Positions 1 to 7,835 of a stretch of 64,000 nucleotides of DNA are shown here, piece by piece (position 1 is the first letter of the stretch; each line of letters opens with the position of its first letter). Position numbers and translations under genes: made by a program. The notes under the pieces are model-generated. The model was given only the letters and a program-made list of their open reading frames with translations. It was not told where the DNA came from and searched no databases. This stretch comes from Planctomycetota bacterium (GTDB lineage: Bacteria > Planctomycetota > UBA1135 > GCA-002686595), in the NCBI GenBank assembly GCA_023150475.1, contig JAKLKU010000009.1, forward strand, positions 1 through 64,000, given 5' to 3'.

Positions 1-419
1 CGGATGCGGCGTTTCTCGAAGCTCTCGAGCTCGTCGAGGGAGAAGCTCTCGCCCAGGCCGCCGAGCTTGCGGACTTCGTCGAGCTTGGCGGCGTGGAAGT
101 CGGTGCAGTGCTGGACGAGCAGGCGGAAGTGGCGCTGTTCGGTCGTGCGGGAACAGCGGTGGTTGCGAGCGGATTGGCGGTGCGTGACCTTGGAAACCCG
201 GTCCAAGTAGAAGGGCACGAGCAGGTCGGGGCGTTTCAAGCGGTAGTCGAGGCGAAAGGTCTGGGAAGAGAAGCCGCGCGAGCAGGTGACGCAGAAGAAG
301 CGCTCGACCTGGCGGGTGTCGCAGCGGCGGGTGTAACGGCCGCGCCGGCGGTAGTGGAACGGCGAGCCGGAGTGCGACGGACAGTCGGGCAGCGGACAGA
401 ACTTCGGATGGAAACGCAT
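1..419 (-). CDS. Transposase-like zinc-ribbon protein (partial, C-terminus beyond window)
   Basis: Reading the minus strand from the ATG at 419 gives an open frame of 139 codons that runs off the left edge. The protein begins MRFHPKFCPLPDC and has two Cys pairs, CPLPDC and CVTC, the second followed by SRGFSSQTFRLDYR. A CxxC zinc ribbon with an FSxQT-type tail and many basic residues resembles the N-terminal DNA-binding part of IS-type transposases. The start is well supported: GAGGAG lies about 8 bases before the ATG. The catalytic region is outside the window, so the transposase role is inferred. It could instead be another zinc-ribbon DNA-binding protein. No terminal inverted repeat is visible between 420 and 612. 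Confidence 0.7.
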   Translation of the reverse strand, partial: MRFHPKFCPLPDCPSHSGSPFHYRRRGRYTRRCDTRQVERFFCVTCSRGFSSQTFRLDYRLKRPDLLVPFYLDRVSKVTHRQSARNHRCSRTTEQRHFRLLVQHCTDFHAAKLDEVRKLGGLGESFSLDELESFEKRRI

Positions 420-612
420 CGGTGAGCTCCTCGGGAATTCCCCGTACACCGAGCTCAGACCGCTCCAACTCGCCGCGGTGTCAGCCCTTCCTCGATTTTC
501 TGGCCAGCGAAGCGAGGCAGTAGCGTGGTGCCGACGGTGTGGGGGCGTGGGTGGCGCGTGGGCCGGCGTCGGTAGCTCGACCCTTGGCCACGAACTAGAC
601 TGGCTCGACGCC

Positions 613-2241
613 ATGAACTTCGAGACGCTGCGCCTCGTGTGCTTCCGGTTCGGCCTCGTGCTCGGCGCGCTGCTCTGCGTCGCGGCGCTCGCGAACGGGC
701 AGTCCGACCCGATCGCCGACTTCAAGAAGTACTACAAGGAGTACGCCCGCGAATACCAGAAGGCGGGCAAGGACGAGAAGGAGCGCAAGGCCGCCGTCAT
801 CACGATCCGCGAGACGGTGTTGACCTTGAAAGGCCTCGAGTCGGCCGAAGTGGTCGACGCGGTGCTGCCGACGCTCAAGCACGAGGAGCCCGACATCCAG
901 ACGGCCGTCGTCACCGTGCTTGCGAGCTTCAAGACCGAGCCGCCGGTCGTGCGACTCGTCGAAGTGATGGCGACCGAACGTCACGAGCCGACGCTGGTGA
1001 CGTGCCTCAAGGCGTTCCAAGCGGCGAAGTACCGCACCTCCGTGGCGTCGCTCGGCAAGTTGCTCAGCAGCAAGAGCTGGGAGGTGCGGCGCGCCGCGGT
1101 GCAGGCGCTCGCGACGAGCGGCGACGCGGATGCGCCGAAGTCGATCGCAGTCGCGTGCAAGGACGAGGAGCCCGCCGTGCGTTTCACGGCGATGGACGCG
1201 CTGACGAGCTTGAAGTCGCCGTTGGTCCTGCCGTTCGCGATCTCGAGCCTCGCGGATCCGATCTGGCAAGTGCGCGCGAGCGCGATCCGCTCGCTCTGGA
1301 CCGTGCGCAGCGTCGATGCGATCGATCCACTCATCCGACGACTGGATCAAGAGAAAGGGCGCCTCACGCCTGACATCGTCGAAGCGCTCGCCCGACACCT
1401 CGGCCGCGACTTCGGTGACGACGCGAAGGCGTGGCGCGCGTACTGGGACAACCTGAAGGACGGTTACATCCTGATGTCCGAGGAGCGCGTGAAGGAGCTG
1501 CGCGCGGGCCTCGGACCGACGACCGGTGTCGACTCGTCGGGCAAGAAACGGCTCGGCGGTGACGGCGATTTCGAGACCAAGGCCGTCTCGTACCACGACA
1601 TCACGACGCCGAGCATCTCGATCATCTTCGTGATCGACGTGTCGGGCTCGATGGAGAACGAAGTGGTCGAGCGCGATCGTTTCGCCGACGGCAACTATCC
1701 GTCGATGATGCGCATCGACATCTGCAAGACCGAACTCGCGCGCACGATCGACCGGCTCGAGCCGAACGTGCGCTTCAACATCCTGTCGTTCGCGACCGAC
1801 GTGAAGCCGTGGAAGAAGGATCTGGTCGACGCGTCGCCGGCGAACAAGACCGCGGCGCGCGATTGGGTGTTGCGACTCGAAGCGATCGGCGGCAGCTCGA
1901 AGGACGATCTCGCGCGCGTCGGGTTGGTGGGGGCCGCGGGACTCGACGGTGGGCAGACCAACACGTTCGGGGTGCTGATGACCGCGCTCGGCGTGCCGGA
2001 ACGTGGCGCGACCACGCCGGCGACGTACGCCGTCAAGGTCGACACGGTCTTCTTCCTGTCGGACGGCCGGCCGTCGACGGGCGAATACGTCGACACCGAC
2101 GACATCCTCCGCGAAGTGCTCGCTGCCAACGAACTGCGCAAAGTCGTCGTCCACACGATTGCGATCGGCGAATTCCAGAAGGACTTCATGAAGGCCCTCG
2201 CCGAGCAGAATGGGGGCATCTTCGTCGACCTCGGGCGGTAG
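613..2241 (+). CDS. Secreted HEAT-repeat / von Willebrand factor A domain protein
   Basis: This 542-aa protein starts at the ATG at 613, directly before a signal peptide (MNFETLRLVC, then a hydrophobic stretch to ANGQ). Residues about 50-290 are helical HEAT-like repeats with recurring xxVRxxAxxAL patterns. Residues about 335-535 form a vWA domain with the metal-binding DVSGS at 342-346 and FFLSDGRPSTG further on. vWA domains bind protein ligands through a metal ion, and HEAT repeats are binding scaffolds, so an exported protein-interaction role is likely. The ligand is unknown. The open frame extends upstream to 478, but that part looks non-coding. A -10-like TAGACT at 596-601 lies 11 bases before the chosen ATG. 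Confidence 0.8.
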   Translation: MNFETLRLVCFRFGLVLGALLCVAALANGQSDPIADFKKYYKEYAREYQKAGKDEKERKAAVITIRETVLTLKGLESAEVVDAVLPTLKHEEPDIQTAVVTVLASFKTEPPVVRLVEVMATERHEPTLVTCLKAFQAAKYRTSVASLGKLLSSKSWEVRRAAVQALATSGDADAPKSIAVACKDEEPAVRFTAMDALTSLKSPLVLPFAISSLADPIWQVRASAIRSLWTVRSVDAIDPLIRRLDQEKGRLTPDIVEALARHLGRDFGDDAKAWRAYWDNLKDGYILMSEERVKELRAGLGPTTGVDSSGKKRLGGDGDFETKAVSYHDITTPSISIIFVIDVSGSMENEVVERDRFADGNYPSMMRIDICKTELARTIDRLEPNVRFNILSFATDVKPWKKDLVDASPANKTAARDWVLRLEAIGGSSKDDLARVGLVGAAGLDGGQTNTFGVLMTALGVPERGATTPATYAVKVDTVFFLSDGRPSTGEYVDTDDILREVLAANELRKVVVHTIAIGEFQKDFMKALAEQNGGIFVDLGR

Positions 2242-2279
2242 TTCGCCCGCGCCGACGCCGGTCGAGCCCGACGCAGGGG

Positions 2280-2308
2280 TTGACGATTCGAGGCCTCGCG
2301 CCTATCGT
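2280..2308 (+). promoter_or_regulatory. Promoter of tRNA-Pro
   Basis: TTGACG at 2280-2285 and TATCGT at 2303-2308 are separated by exactly 17 bases. They place a start site near 2315, about 10 bases before the tRNA. This is the clearest sigma-70-type promoter in the window and serves as the local reference for promoter form. Confidence 0.75.
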
Positions 2309-2324
2309 GCTGCGCTCCCTACGT

Positions 2325-2402
2325 CGGGGTGTGGCTCAGCTTGGCTAGAGCGCTGCGTTCGGGACGCAGAGGTCGCTGGTTCAAATCCAGTCACCCCGAC
2401 CA
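2325..2402 (+). tRNA. tRNA-Pro (anticodon CGG)
   Basis: A full cloverleaf can be drawn. The acceptor stem is CGGGGTG (2325-2331) pairing with CACCCCG (2392-2398). The anticodon stem is CTGCG/CGCAG around the loop TTCGGGA, with anticodon CGG. The T-arm has loop TTCAAAT. The discriminator base A is followed by an encoded CCA (2400-2402). CCG codons are frequent in this genome, so a CGG-anticodon tRNA fits the codon use. Confidence 0.95.
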
Positions 2403-2590
2403 CCTTCCGAACCTGCGCGCGTCCATTGGGCGGCGCTGCCGGAGCCAGCCGATACCGGGATCGGTACTGCGCGCGCCGCGATCGTCCGAACTCGGATCCC
2501 ATCCGGATCCCAGCGCGTTCCGAAGACGCCGCTCCGCGCCGAGTCTGCCACGCACGTTCGGCGCGTCCGGCGCGTGCCACTCGCTACTCG

Positions 2591-3337
2591 ATGAGTCTCT
2601 CCGCGGAGTATGGCCGCCAAGCGGCTTGGCGTGACTGGCCGAGCGTTTTCGGCGCGCTGCCAGCGCTCGCCGGAAGCACCGTGATCGATCTCGGTTGCGC
2701 GATCGGCGACGTGAGCGCCGAGTTCGTGCGCCGGGGCGCGAGCGTGGTCGGCGTCGACGGCAACGCCGAGCTCTTGCACACCGCGAGTTCGCGCTCGCTC
2801 GCTCGCGCGAGCTTCCGTCTCGGCGACCTGCGCCGGCTCGACGAGCCGGACGCGTCGTTCGATGGCGCATGGTCGAGCTTCTCGTGCGCGTACTTCGTCG
2901 ACCTGCAGCCGGTGCTCCGCGAGTGGCTGCGGGTCGTCCGCCCCGGTGGCTGGCTCGCGCTCGTCGAAATCGATGACCTGTTCGGGCACGAGCCGCTCGC
3001 CGCGGAAGCCCGCGAAGCGCTCGCTGCCTACGCCCGCGAGGCCCTCGCCGCCGGGCGGTACGACTTCTCGATGGGCTCGAAGCTCGCGGCCCACGCCGAG
3101 GGTGCGGGCTTGCGAGTCGTGCGTCGATTCACGCTCGTCGACCGCGAGCTCGCGTTCGACGGTCCCGCGGACGCCGCGGTGCTCGACGCGTGGCGCGCGC
3201 GCTTCGATCGCATGCGCCTGCTGCGCGATGCATGTGGTCCCCGTTTCGAAGCGGTGCGCGACGCGTTCCTCGCTTGCCTCGCGGCGAAGGAGCACCGCGC
3301 GCGGGCCAGCGTCCGGTGCGTCATCGCCGAGCGCTGA
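2591..3337 (+). CDS. Class I SAM-dependent methyltransferase
   Basis: This 248-aa protein has the Rossmann methyltransferase pattern. Motif I is VIDLGCAIGDVSAEF near residues 30-45, the acidic residue after strand 2 is in VVGVDGN, and a GDLRRLDEPDASFDGAW segment matches motifs II/III. VVRPGGWLALVEID fits the post-motif III strand of the methyltransferase-11 type. The second half is probably substrate-binding, but nothing in it identifies the substrate. The ATG at 2591 is chosen because the family fold starts just after it. The upstream frame overlaps the tRNA and is not plausible protein. No Shine-Dalgarno site is evident. A small-molecule substrate is more likely than RNA or protein, but this is uncertain. 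Confidence 0.8.
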   Translation: MSLSAEYGRQAAWRDWPSVFGALPALAGSTVIDLGCAIGDVSAEFVRRGASVVGVDGNAELLHTASSRSLARASFRLGDLRRLDEPDASFDGAWSSFSCAYFVDLQPVLREWLRVVRPGGWLALVEIDDLFGHEPLAAEAREALAAYAREALAAGRYDFSMGSKLAAHAEGAGLRVVRRFTLVDRELAFDGPADAAVLDAWRARFDRMRLLRDACGPRFEAVRDAFLACLAAKEHRARASVRCVIAER

Positions 3338-3883
3338 GCCGGGGCGCGCGCAGGCCACCCGCGCGAAGCCCCTTCCGCCACGCGACGGCCGTGGAGCGCG
3401 GAGAATTCTCGAAAAGGCCATTCCTACGGGGGCGTGGATCGGGCATGCTTCCCTCCGTCGCCGAGAGCTCGCAGGTTCCGGCGGCCCCTGGACCCCTCGG
3501 GTTCCAGCCTCCCAGCAGAGGCTCTCGATCGGCGGCTCCGAGTGAGCCGTGACTCCCCGCGAAACCGGCCTCGCCGGCGCACGCGCCGGGAGCCGACGCA
3601 GAGCCCGGGAGCACCTGGAAGCGCGGCGTGACGCGATCGCGTTCCGCTGCGCCGCAGACGACGCGGGTCCGGTGGAGTTCACCGTCGACGTGCGGATGTC
3701 CTCGCGCTACCGCCTGAACGGCGGCCGCGAGGGGCCGCGTCCGATGGACGCGGGCGTTCGATCCGCCGCGCCGGTGCGACGCTCTTCCTGCGCTCGGCGC
3801 GACGCCGAGCGGCACGCCACGACGAAGTGTGCGGCGCCTGCTCTCGACCCGCCGCCGAGTTCCGATCTCCCACGAGGTCCAAC
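3338..3883 (+). other. Intergenic region upstream of rho, no gene recognised
   Basis: This 546-base stretch lies between the methyltransferase and rho. Both strands have short open frames, but none shows a recognisable motif, a signal peptide or a good start site. Rho often controls its own synthesis through a long leader, so part of this may be transcribed leader. I see no clear -35/-10 pair or intrinsic terminator in it. Confidence 0.5.
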
Positions 3884-5791
3884 TTGACCGATTCAGCAGC
3901 AGCTCAGAGCGGAGACCCCGACGACGCGCCGTTTGGCGCGATGATCTTCGGCGACGCAGCGTCGTCGAAGGGCCGGGAAGGCGGCGGCGAGCGCCGCGAT
4001 TGGCGTCGCGACGAGAATCGTCGTGGCCACGGTCGCCGAGGCGGCCGGCGTCGCCGTCGGCACGAGCGCGCCGGCGCACCCGAAACCGAGCGCGACCCGG
4101 CAAGCGCGGAGGACCGAGCGGCGCCTGGTCCGACGGACGGCGGTCGCGAACCGGACGAGCGCGGCGCGGCCGAGCGGGGCCCGAGCGGCTCGCGCGGCGA
4201 CGCAGGCCCGCGCCGCGAACGGGGCGCGCGCGCGGCCGACGGTCGATCCGGCGAGGGGCCGTTCGACGGCGGCAGCGAACCGCGCGGCTTCGCTCCGCGT
4301 GCGTCGAGCGAATTCCGCGGCGGCGAAGGTCGTGGCTCGGCCGACTCCGAGCGACCTGACCGGGCCGACAGGCCCGACCGGGTAGACCGGGCGGACCGGG
4401 CGGACCCGGCGCAGGCCGATGCGCCGTCGCAAGCAGGCGGCGGCCGTGACGGAGGTCTTGGCGACGGACGTCAAGGACGCCGGAGGCGCCGCCGCCGTGG
4501 GCGCGGTGGACGTGGCGGATTCCAGGACGGCGACCGTGCGGGCGCAGGTCCGGCGACCGTCGGCTCGGCGAGCAGCGCCGGCGCGAGCGCCGACGCGCCG
4601 CAAGGCGACGACTCCGGCACGACCGCGACCGAAGCGTATGCGCCGCGCCGCGACGAACGCCCGGGCCGCGAACCGCTCGCACCGGCGCGCGGCATGTTGG
4701 TGCTCGAGAAGGGCCACTTCGGTTTCCTGCGGCGCTTCGAGAACGATCTCCTGCGCGCGCCCGACGACGTCTTCGTCGGTCAAGCGCACGTGCAGCGCCA
4801 CAAGTTGCGCGACGGCGCGCTGATCGAAGGTCCCGTCGGTCGCGGCGGGGGACAGAGCAAGTACCAACTGCTCGACGTCACGACCGTCGACGGCAAGCCG
4901 CCGCGCGAAGTCGCGAACCTGGTGCCGTTCAAACGGCTCGTCAGCATCGATCCCGACTTCCACTATTCGGTCGGCGATCCGTCGGGCGACGTCAACTTGA
5001 AGATCCTCGACGTGCTCTGCCCGATCGGTCGCGGCACACGCGGTTTGCTCGTCGCGCCGCCGCGTTCGGGCAAGACGATCCTGATGCGCAAGTTCGCGAA
5101 GGCGATCGAGGATCACTATCCCGACGTCGAGCTGATGGTGCTGCTCGTCGACGAACGTCCCGAAGAAGCGACGGAATGGAAACGCTCCGTCGAACGGGGG
5201 CACGTGTTCGTCAGCACGAACGACGAGCTCGCGGAGCGCCACTGCCAGGTCGCGGAAGCCGTGCAAGCGCGCGCGCAGCGTCTGGTGGAGCTCGGCAAGG
5301 ACGTCGTGTTGCTGCTCGACTCGATCACGCGCCTCGCGCGCGCCTACAACTCGGCGCAAGCCGGTTCGGGTCGCACGATGTCGGGCGGCATCGATTCGCG
5401 CACGATGGAGAAGCCGAAAGCGTTCTTCGGTTCGGCGCGCAACACCGAGAGCGCGGGCTCGCTGACGATCCTCGGCACGACGCTCGTCGACACGGGCTCG
5501 CGCATGGACCAAGTGATCTTCGAGGAGTTCAAGGGCACGGGCAACATGGAGCTCGTGCTCTCGCGGCGCCTCGCCGATCGCCGGATCTTCCCTGCGATCG
5601 ACATCGAGAAGTCGGGCACGCGCAAGGAAGAGAAGTTGATCTCCGCCCGCAAGCTGAAGCAGATCCACATCCTGCGCCGGGTGCTCGCGAAGATGAACCC
5701 GTACGAAGCGATGGAGCTGCTGATCACCAAGCTCGAGGACATCAAGATCGAGGACTTCTTGAAGCGCTTCGAAGTCGATCCCGACGCTTGA
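3884..5791 (+). CDS. rho: Transcription termination factor Rho with long disordered N-terminus
   Basis: Rho is the hexameric RNA-dependent ATPase that ends transcription. The conserved core begins near residue 270 with the RNA-binding region (MLVLEKGHFGFLRR, then DVFVGQ). It contains the Walker A loop APPRSGKTILM near residue 395 and the Walker B segment VVLLLDSITRLARAYN. The C-terminus is typical (ILRRVLAKMNPYEAMELL). The first 270 residues are almost entirely R, G, D, A and E, with RRRRRRGRGGRGG-type patches. Such arginine/glycine-rich insertions occur in Rho of several phyla. I chose the TTG at 3884 because GAGG at 3874-3877 is well spaced before it. An ATG at 3827 in the same frame would add 19 residues. 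The protein is 635 aa, against about 420 for E. coli Rho. Confidence 0.95.
   Translation: MTDSAAAQSGDPDDAPFGAMIFGDAASSKGREGGGERRDWRRDENRRGHGRRGGRRRRRHERAGAPETERDPASAEDRAAPGPTDGGREPDERGAAERGPSGSRGDAGPRRERGARAADGRSGEGPFDGGSEPRGFAPRASSEFRGGEGRGSADSERPDRADRPDRVDRADRADPAQADAPSQAGGGRDGGLGDGRQGRRRRRRRGRGGRGGFQDGDRAGAGPATVGSASSAGASADAPQGDDSGTTATEAYAPRRDERPGREPLAPARGMLVLEKGHFGFLRRFENDLLRAPDDVFVGQAHVQRHKLRDGALIEGPVGRGGGQSKYQLLDVTTVDGKPPREVANLVPFKRLVSIDPDFHYSVGDPSGDVNLKILDVLCPIGRGTRGLLVAPPRSGKTILMRKFAKAIEDHYPDVELMVLLVDERPEEATEWKRSVERGHVFVSTNDELAERHCQVAEAVQARAQRLVELGKDVVLLLDSITRLARAYNSAQAGSGRTMSGGIDSRTMEKPKAFFGSARNTESAGSLTILGTTLVDTGSRMDQVIFEEFKGTGNMELVLSRRLADRRIFPAIDIEKSGTRKEEKLISARKLKQIHILRRVLAKMNPYEAMELLITKLEDIKIEDFLKRFEVDPDA
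4358..4411 (+). repeat. Six-copy 9-bp tandem repeat inside rho
   Basis: Six consecutive 9-base units, variants of GACCGGGCG, encode DRA/DRP/DRV tripeptides in the disordered N-terminus of Rho. The unit length is a multiple of three, so copy number can change without breaking the frame. Confidence 0.85.
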
Positions 5792-5825
5792 GCGGACCCG
5801 CGACCGCAGAGTTCGGAGCTTTCGC

Positions 5826-7556
5826 GTGAGCTTCAAGGCGATCCTCGGCGCGTTCCTCGTGCTCTTGCTCGTGCCGTTCGCGCTGCGGCTCGTGCCGATC
5901 GGGCACGGCGCGCCGCGCAACTACGTGCCCGACACGCACGTGGTCAAGAACGCGCTCGGCATGGCGAAGGACAAGGACCTCGTCCCGCCGGTCGGCAAGT
6001 ACTCGTCGTACCCGTACTTGGTCCCGTACCTGTTGCTGCCCGTCTACGGTGGCGAGTTCGTGGTCGGCCGCGTGTTCGGCGCGTGGCACTCGACCGAGGA
6101 GTTCAAGGTCCGCGCGCTCGACGAGCCGGCGCTCGTGCAGATCCCGGCGCGTGTGTTGATCGCCGTGTTCGGCGCGCTGTCCGCGCTCGCGGCGTTCGCT
6201 GCGGCGCGTGCGCTCGGGCTCTCGGTCGGCGCGTGGGCGGCGGCGTTCCTGGTCGGGACGTCGCTCCTGCACGTGCAGCTCTCGACCCACGAGCGACCAT
6301 GGGTGCCGGTCGTCTTCTTCGGCTTGCTCACGGTCGCGAGCGCGGCGAAACACGCGACCGACGGACGCTGGTTCTCGTTGTTCGCCGCGGCGCTCTCCGC
6401 CGCGCTCGCCTTCGCCTGCCATCAGTCGGGGCTCGTGTTCCTCGGACTGGTCGGGCTCGCGTGGGCCTTCGCGCCCACGATCGGCGCGAGCGCGTTCTCG
6501 GCGGCCGCCTTGCGCCGGCGCGTGTGGCGCGGCGTGCTCGCGGTCGCGGGTTTCGTCGTGCTCGCGCTGCTCGTCGGGCATCCTTACTACTTGCGCTACG
6601 GCCGCGTCGAGCAGCACCAAGTCGTCGGCGCGGACCAAGCGGCCGGCGAGTTCTCGGTCGGCGGCCAAGCCGTGCGCTTCGGCGTCTCGTGGGACTCGGT
6701 CGAACACCTCACGACGTCGTTCTTCGGTTACGACCCAGCGCTCGCGGTGCTCGGCGTGCTCGGTTTCGTGTTCTTCCTGCGCGAGCGGCGGTGGTTCGTC
6801 GTGTGGCTCTTCACGCTCGCGGCGGGCGTGTTCTTCCTGACCAACCCGAGCGACCACGTGCGCTACTTGCTGCCGGTCGGCGCGTTGCTCGGATTGTTCG
6901 CGGGCCGGATCGTCGAACTCGCTTGGACGCGTCCTGCGACGCGCGCGCTCGTCTGCGTCGTGCTCGCGGTGCCGCTCGTGCAGGCGGTGCGCTTCGACGC
7001 GGTGCTCGCGCGCGAAGACACGCGCGCCGAGGCCGAACGCCGGCTCGCCGCGCTGCCGGCGGGCGCACGGATCGCGATCGATCACTACGGGCCGGCGATC
7101 GACCTCGATCGTCCGTCGCTCGAGCGGCTCGCCGAGTTGCGCGAGCTCCGCCAGCGCGAAGCGAATCGACTCGAGTTCCTGAAGCTTGGTCTCTACCCGC
7201 CCGAGCGCCTCGGACTCGACGCGTGGTTCGTCGAGGAACTCTGCGGCGTCGATCCGGCGAGCGGGGAGTACGGCGTGCAGCCGGCGTGGCGCGCACGTGG
7301 CGCGACGCCGGACGAGCTCTTCGCCGCGCTCGGGATCACGCACGTCCTCTTGGTCGACCGCGATGGAGCGGGCTCGCGACTCGACGGCCTCGGCACGCGC
7401 GGACGCGAGCTCTGGCGCATCTCGCCTGGTTGGGAGGGTCGCTCGGTGGACGGCCTCGAAGCGTTCTTGCCGACCGAGATGCGCTTCCCGCTGACCGCGC
7501 TCTGGCGTGTGGAGCGACCGGGCCCGAGCCTGCGATTGGTCGAACTCGTGCGCTGA
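5826..7556 (+). CDS. Polytopic membrane protein, GT-C / family-39-like glycosyltransferase
   Basis: This 576-aa protein has about ten hydrophobic segments. The first runs over residues 5-25 (ILGAFLVLLLVPFALRL), and it continues to about residue 390 with short loops. A soluble tail of about 190 residues follows. The layout matches GT-C glycosyltransferases (ArnT/PMT type): an acidic first outside loop (PDTHVVKNALGMAKDKD), a HVQLSTHERPW segment, and a soluble domain opening with RRLAALPAGARIAIDHYGP. These enzymes move a sugar from a polyprenyl-phosphate donor. Donor and acceptor here are unknown. The GTG start lies 34 bases after rho, so the gene may share its transcript. Family assignment rests on layout and short motifs. 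Confidence 0.65.
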   Translation: MSFKAILGAFLVLLLVPFALRLVPIGHGAPRNYVPDTHVVKNALGMAKDKDLVPPVGKYSSYPYLVPYLLLPVYGGEFVVGRVFGAWHSTEEFKVRALDEPALVQIPARVLIAVFGALSALAAFAAARALGLSVGAWAAAFLVGTSLLHVQLSTHERPWVPVVFFGLLTVASAAKHATDGRWFSLFAAALSAALAFACHQSGLVFLGLVGLAWAFAPTIGASAFSAAALRRRVWRGVLAVAGFVVLALLVGHPYYLRYGRVEQHQVVGADQAAGEFSVGGQAVRFGVSWDSVEHLTTSFFGYDPALAVLGVLGFVFFLRERRWFVVWLFTLAAGVFFLTNPSDHVRYLLPVGALLGLFAGRIVELAWTRPATRALVCVVLAVPLVQAVRFDAVLAREDTRAEAERRLAALPAGARIAIDHYGPAIDLDRPSLERLAELRELRQREANRLEFLKLGLYPPERLGLDAWFVEELCGVDPASGEYGVQPAWRARGATPDELFAALGITHVLLVDRDGAGSRLDGLGTRGRELWRISPGWEGRSVDGLEAFLPTEMRFPLTALWRVERPGPSLRLVELVR

Positions 7557-7835
7557 AGCCGCCCGACGGGAAGTCACCGCGGGCGAGGCCCGCCCGGCTG
7601 CGTCCACTGGACGTGGACTGGCCGCATGCAGAACGAAGCCGCGTCGCCGAACCGGAGTGAGAGACGAGGGAGACGGATCGGTTCGACGACGCGGCCCACG
7701 CCATCCACGCCGCGGGGGCGTGCCAGGGTTCAAGTTTTTCCGGATCGTCGGCAACCCTCGCGGTCGCGACCAGGCGAGTACATTGGTCCAGGACCGAATT
7801 CCGGGTTCGGCAGGACCCAGGAACTCGCGCGCGGC

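Noticed and set aside
2302-2580. Minus-strand frame containing GVTGFEPATSASRTQ
   Set aside because: It is the antisense translation of tRNA-Pro. This phrase is a well-known false protein seen wherever a tRNA is translated on the wrong strand.
3549-3887. 112-codon frame upstream of rho
   Set aside because: No recognisable features, no convincing Shine-Dalgarno site, and it overlaps the supported rho start.
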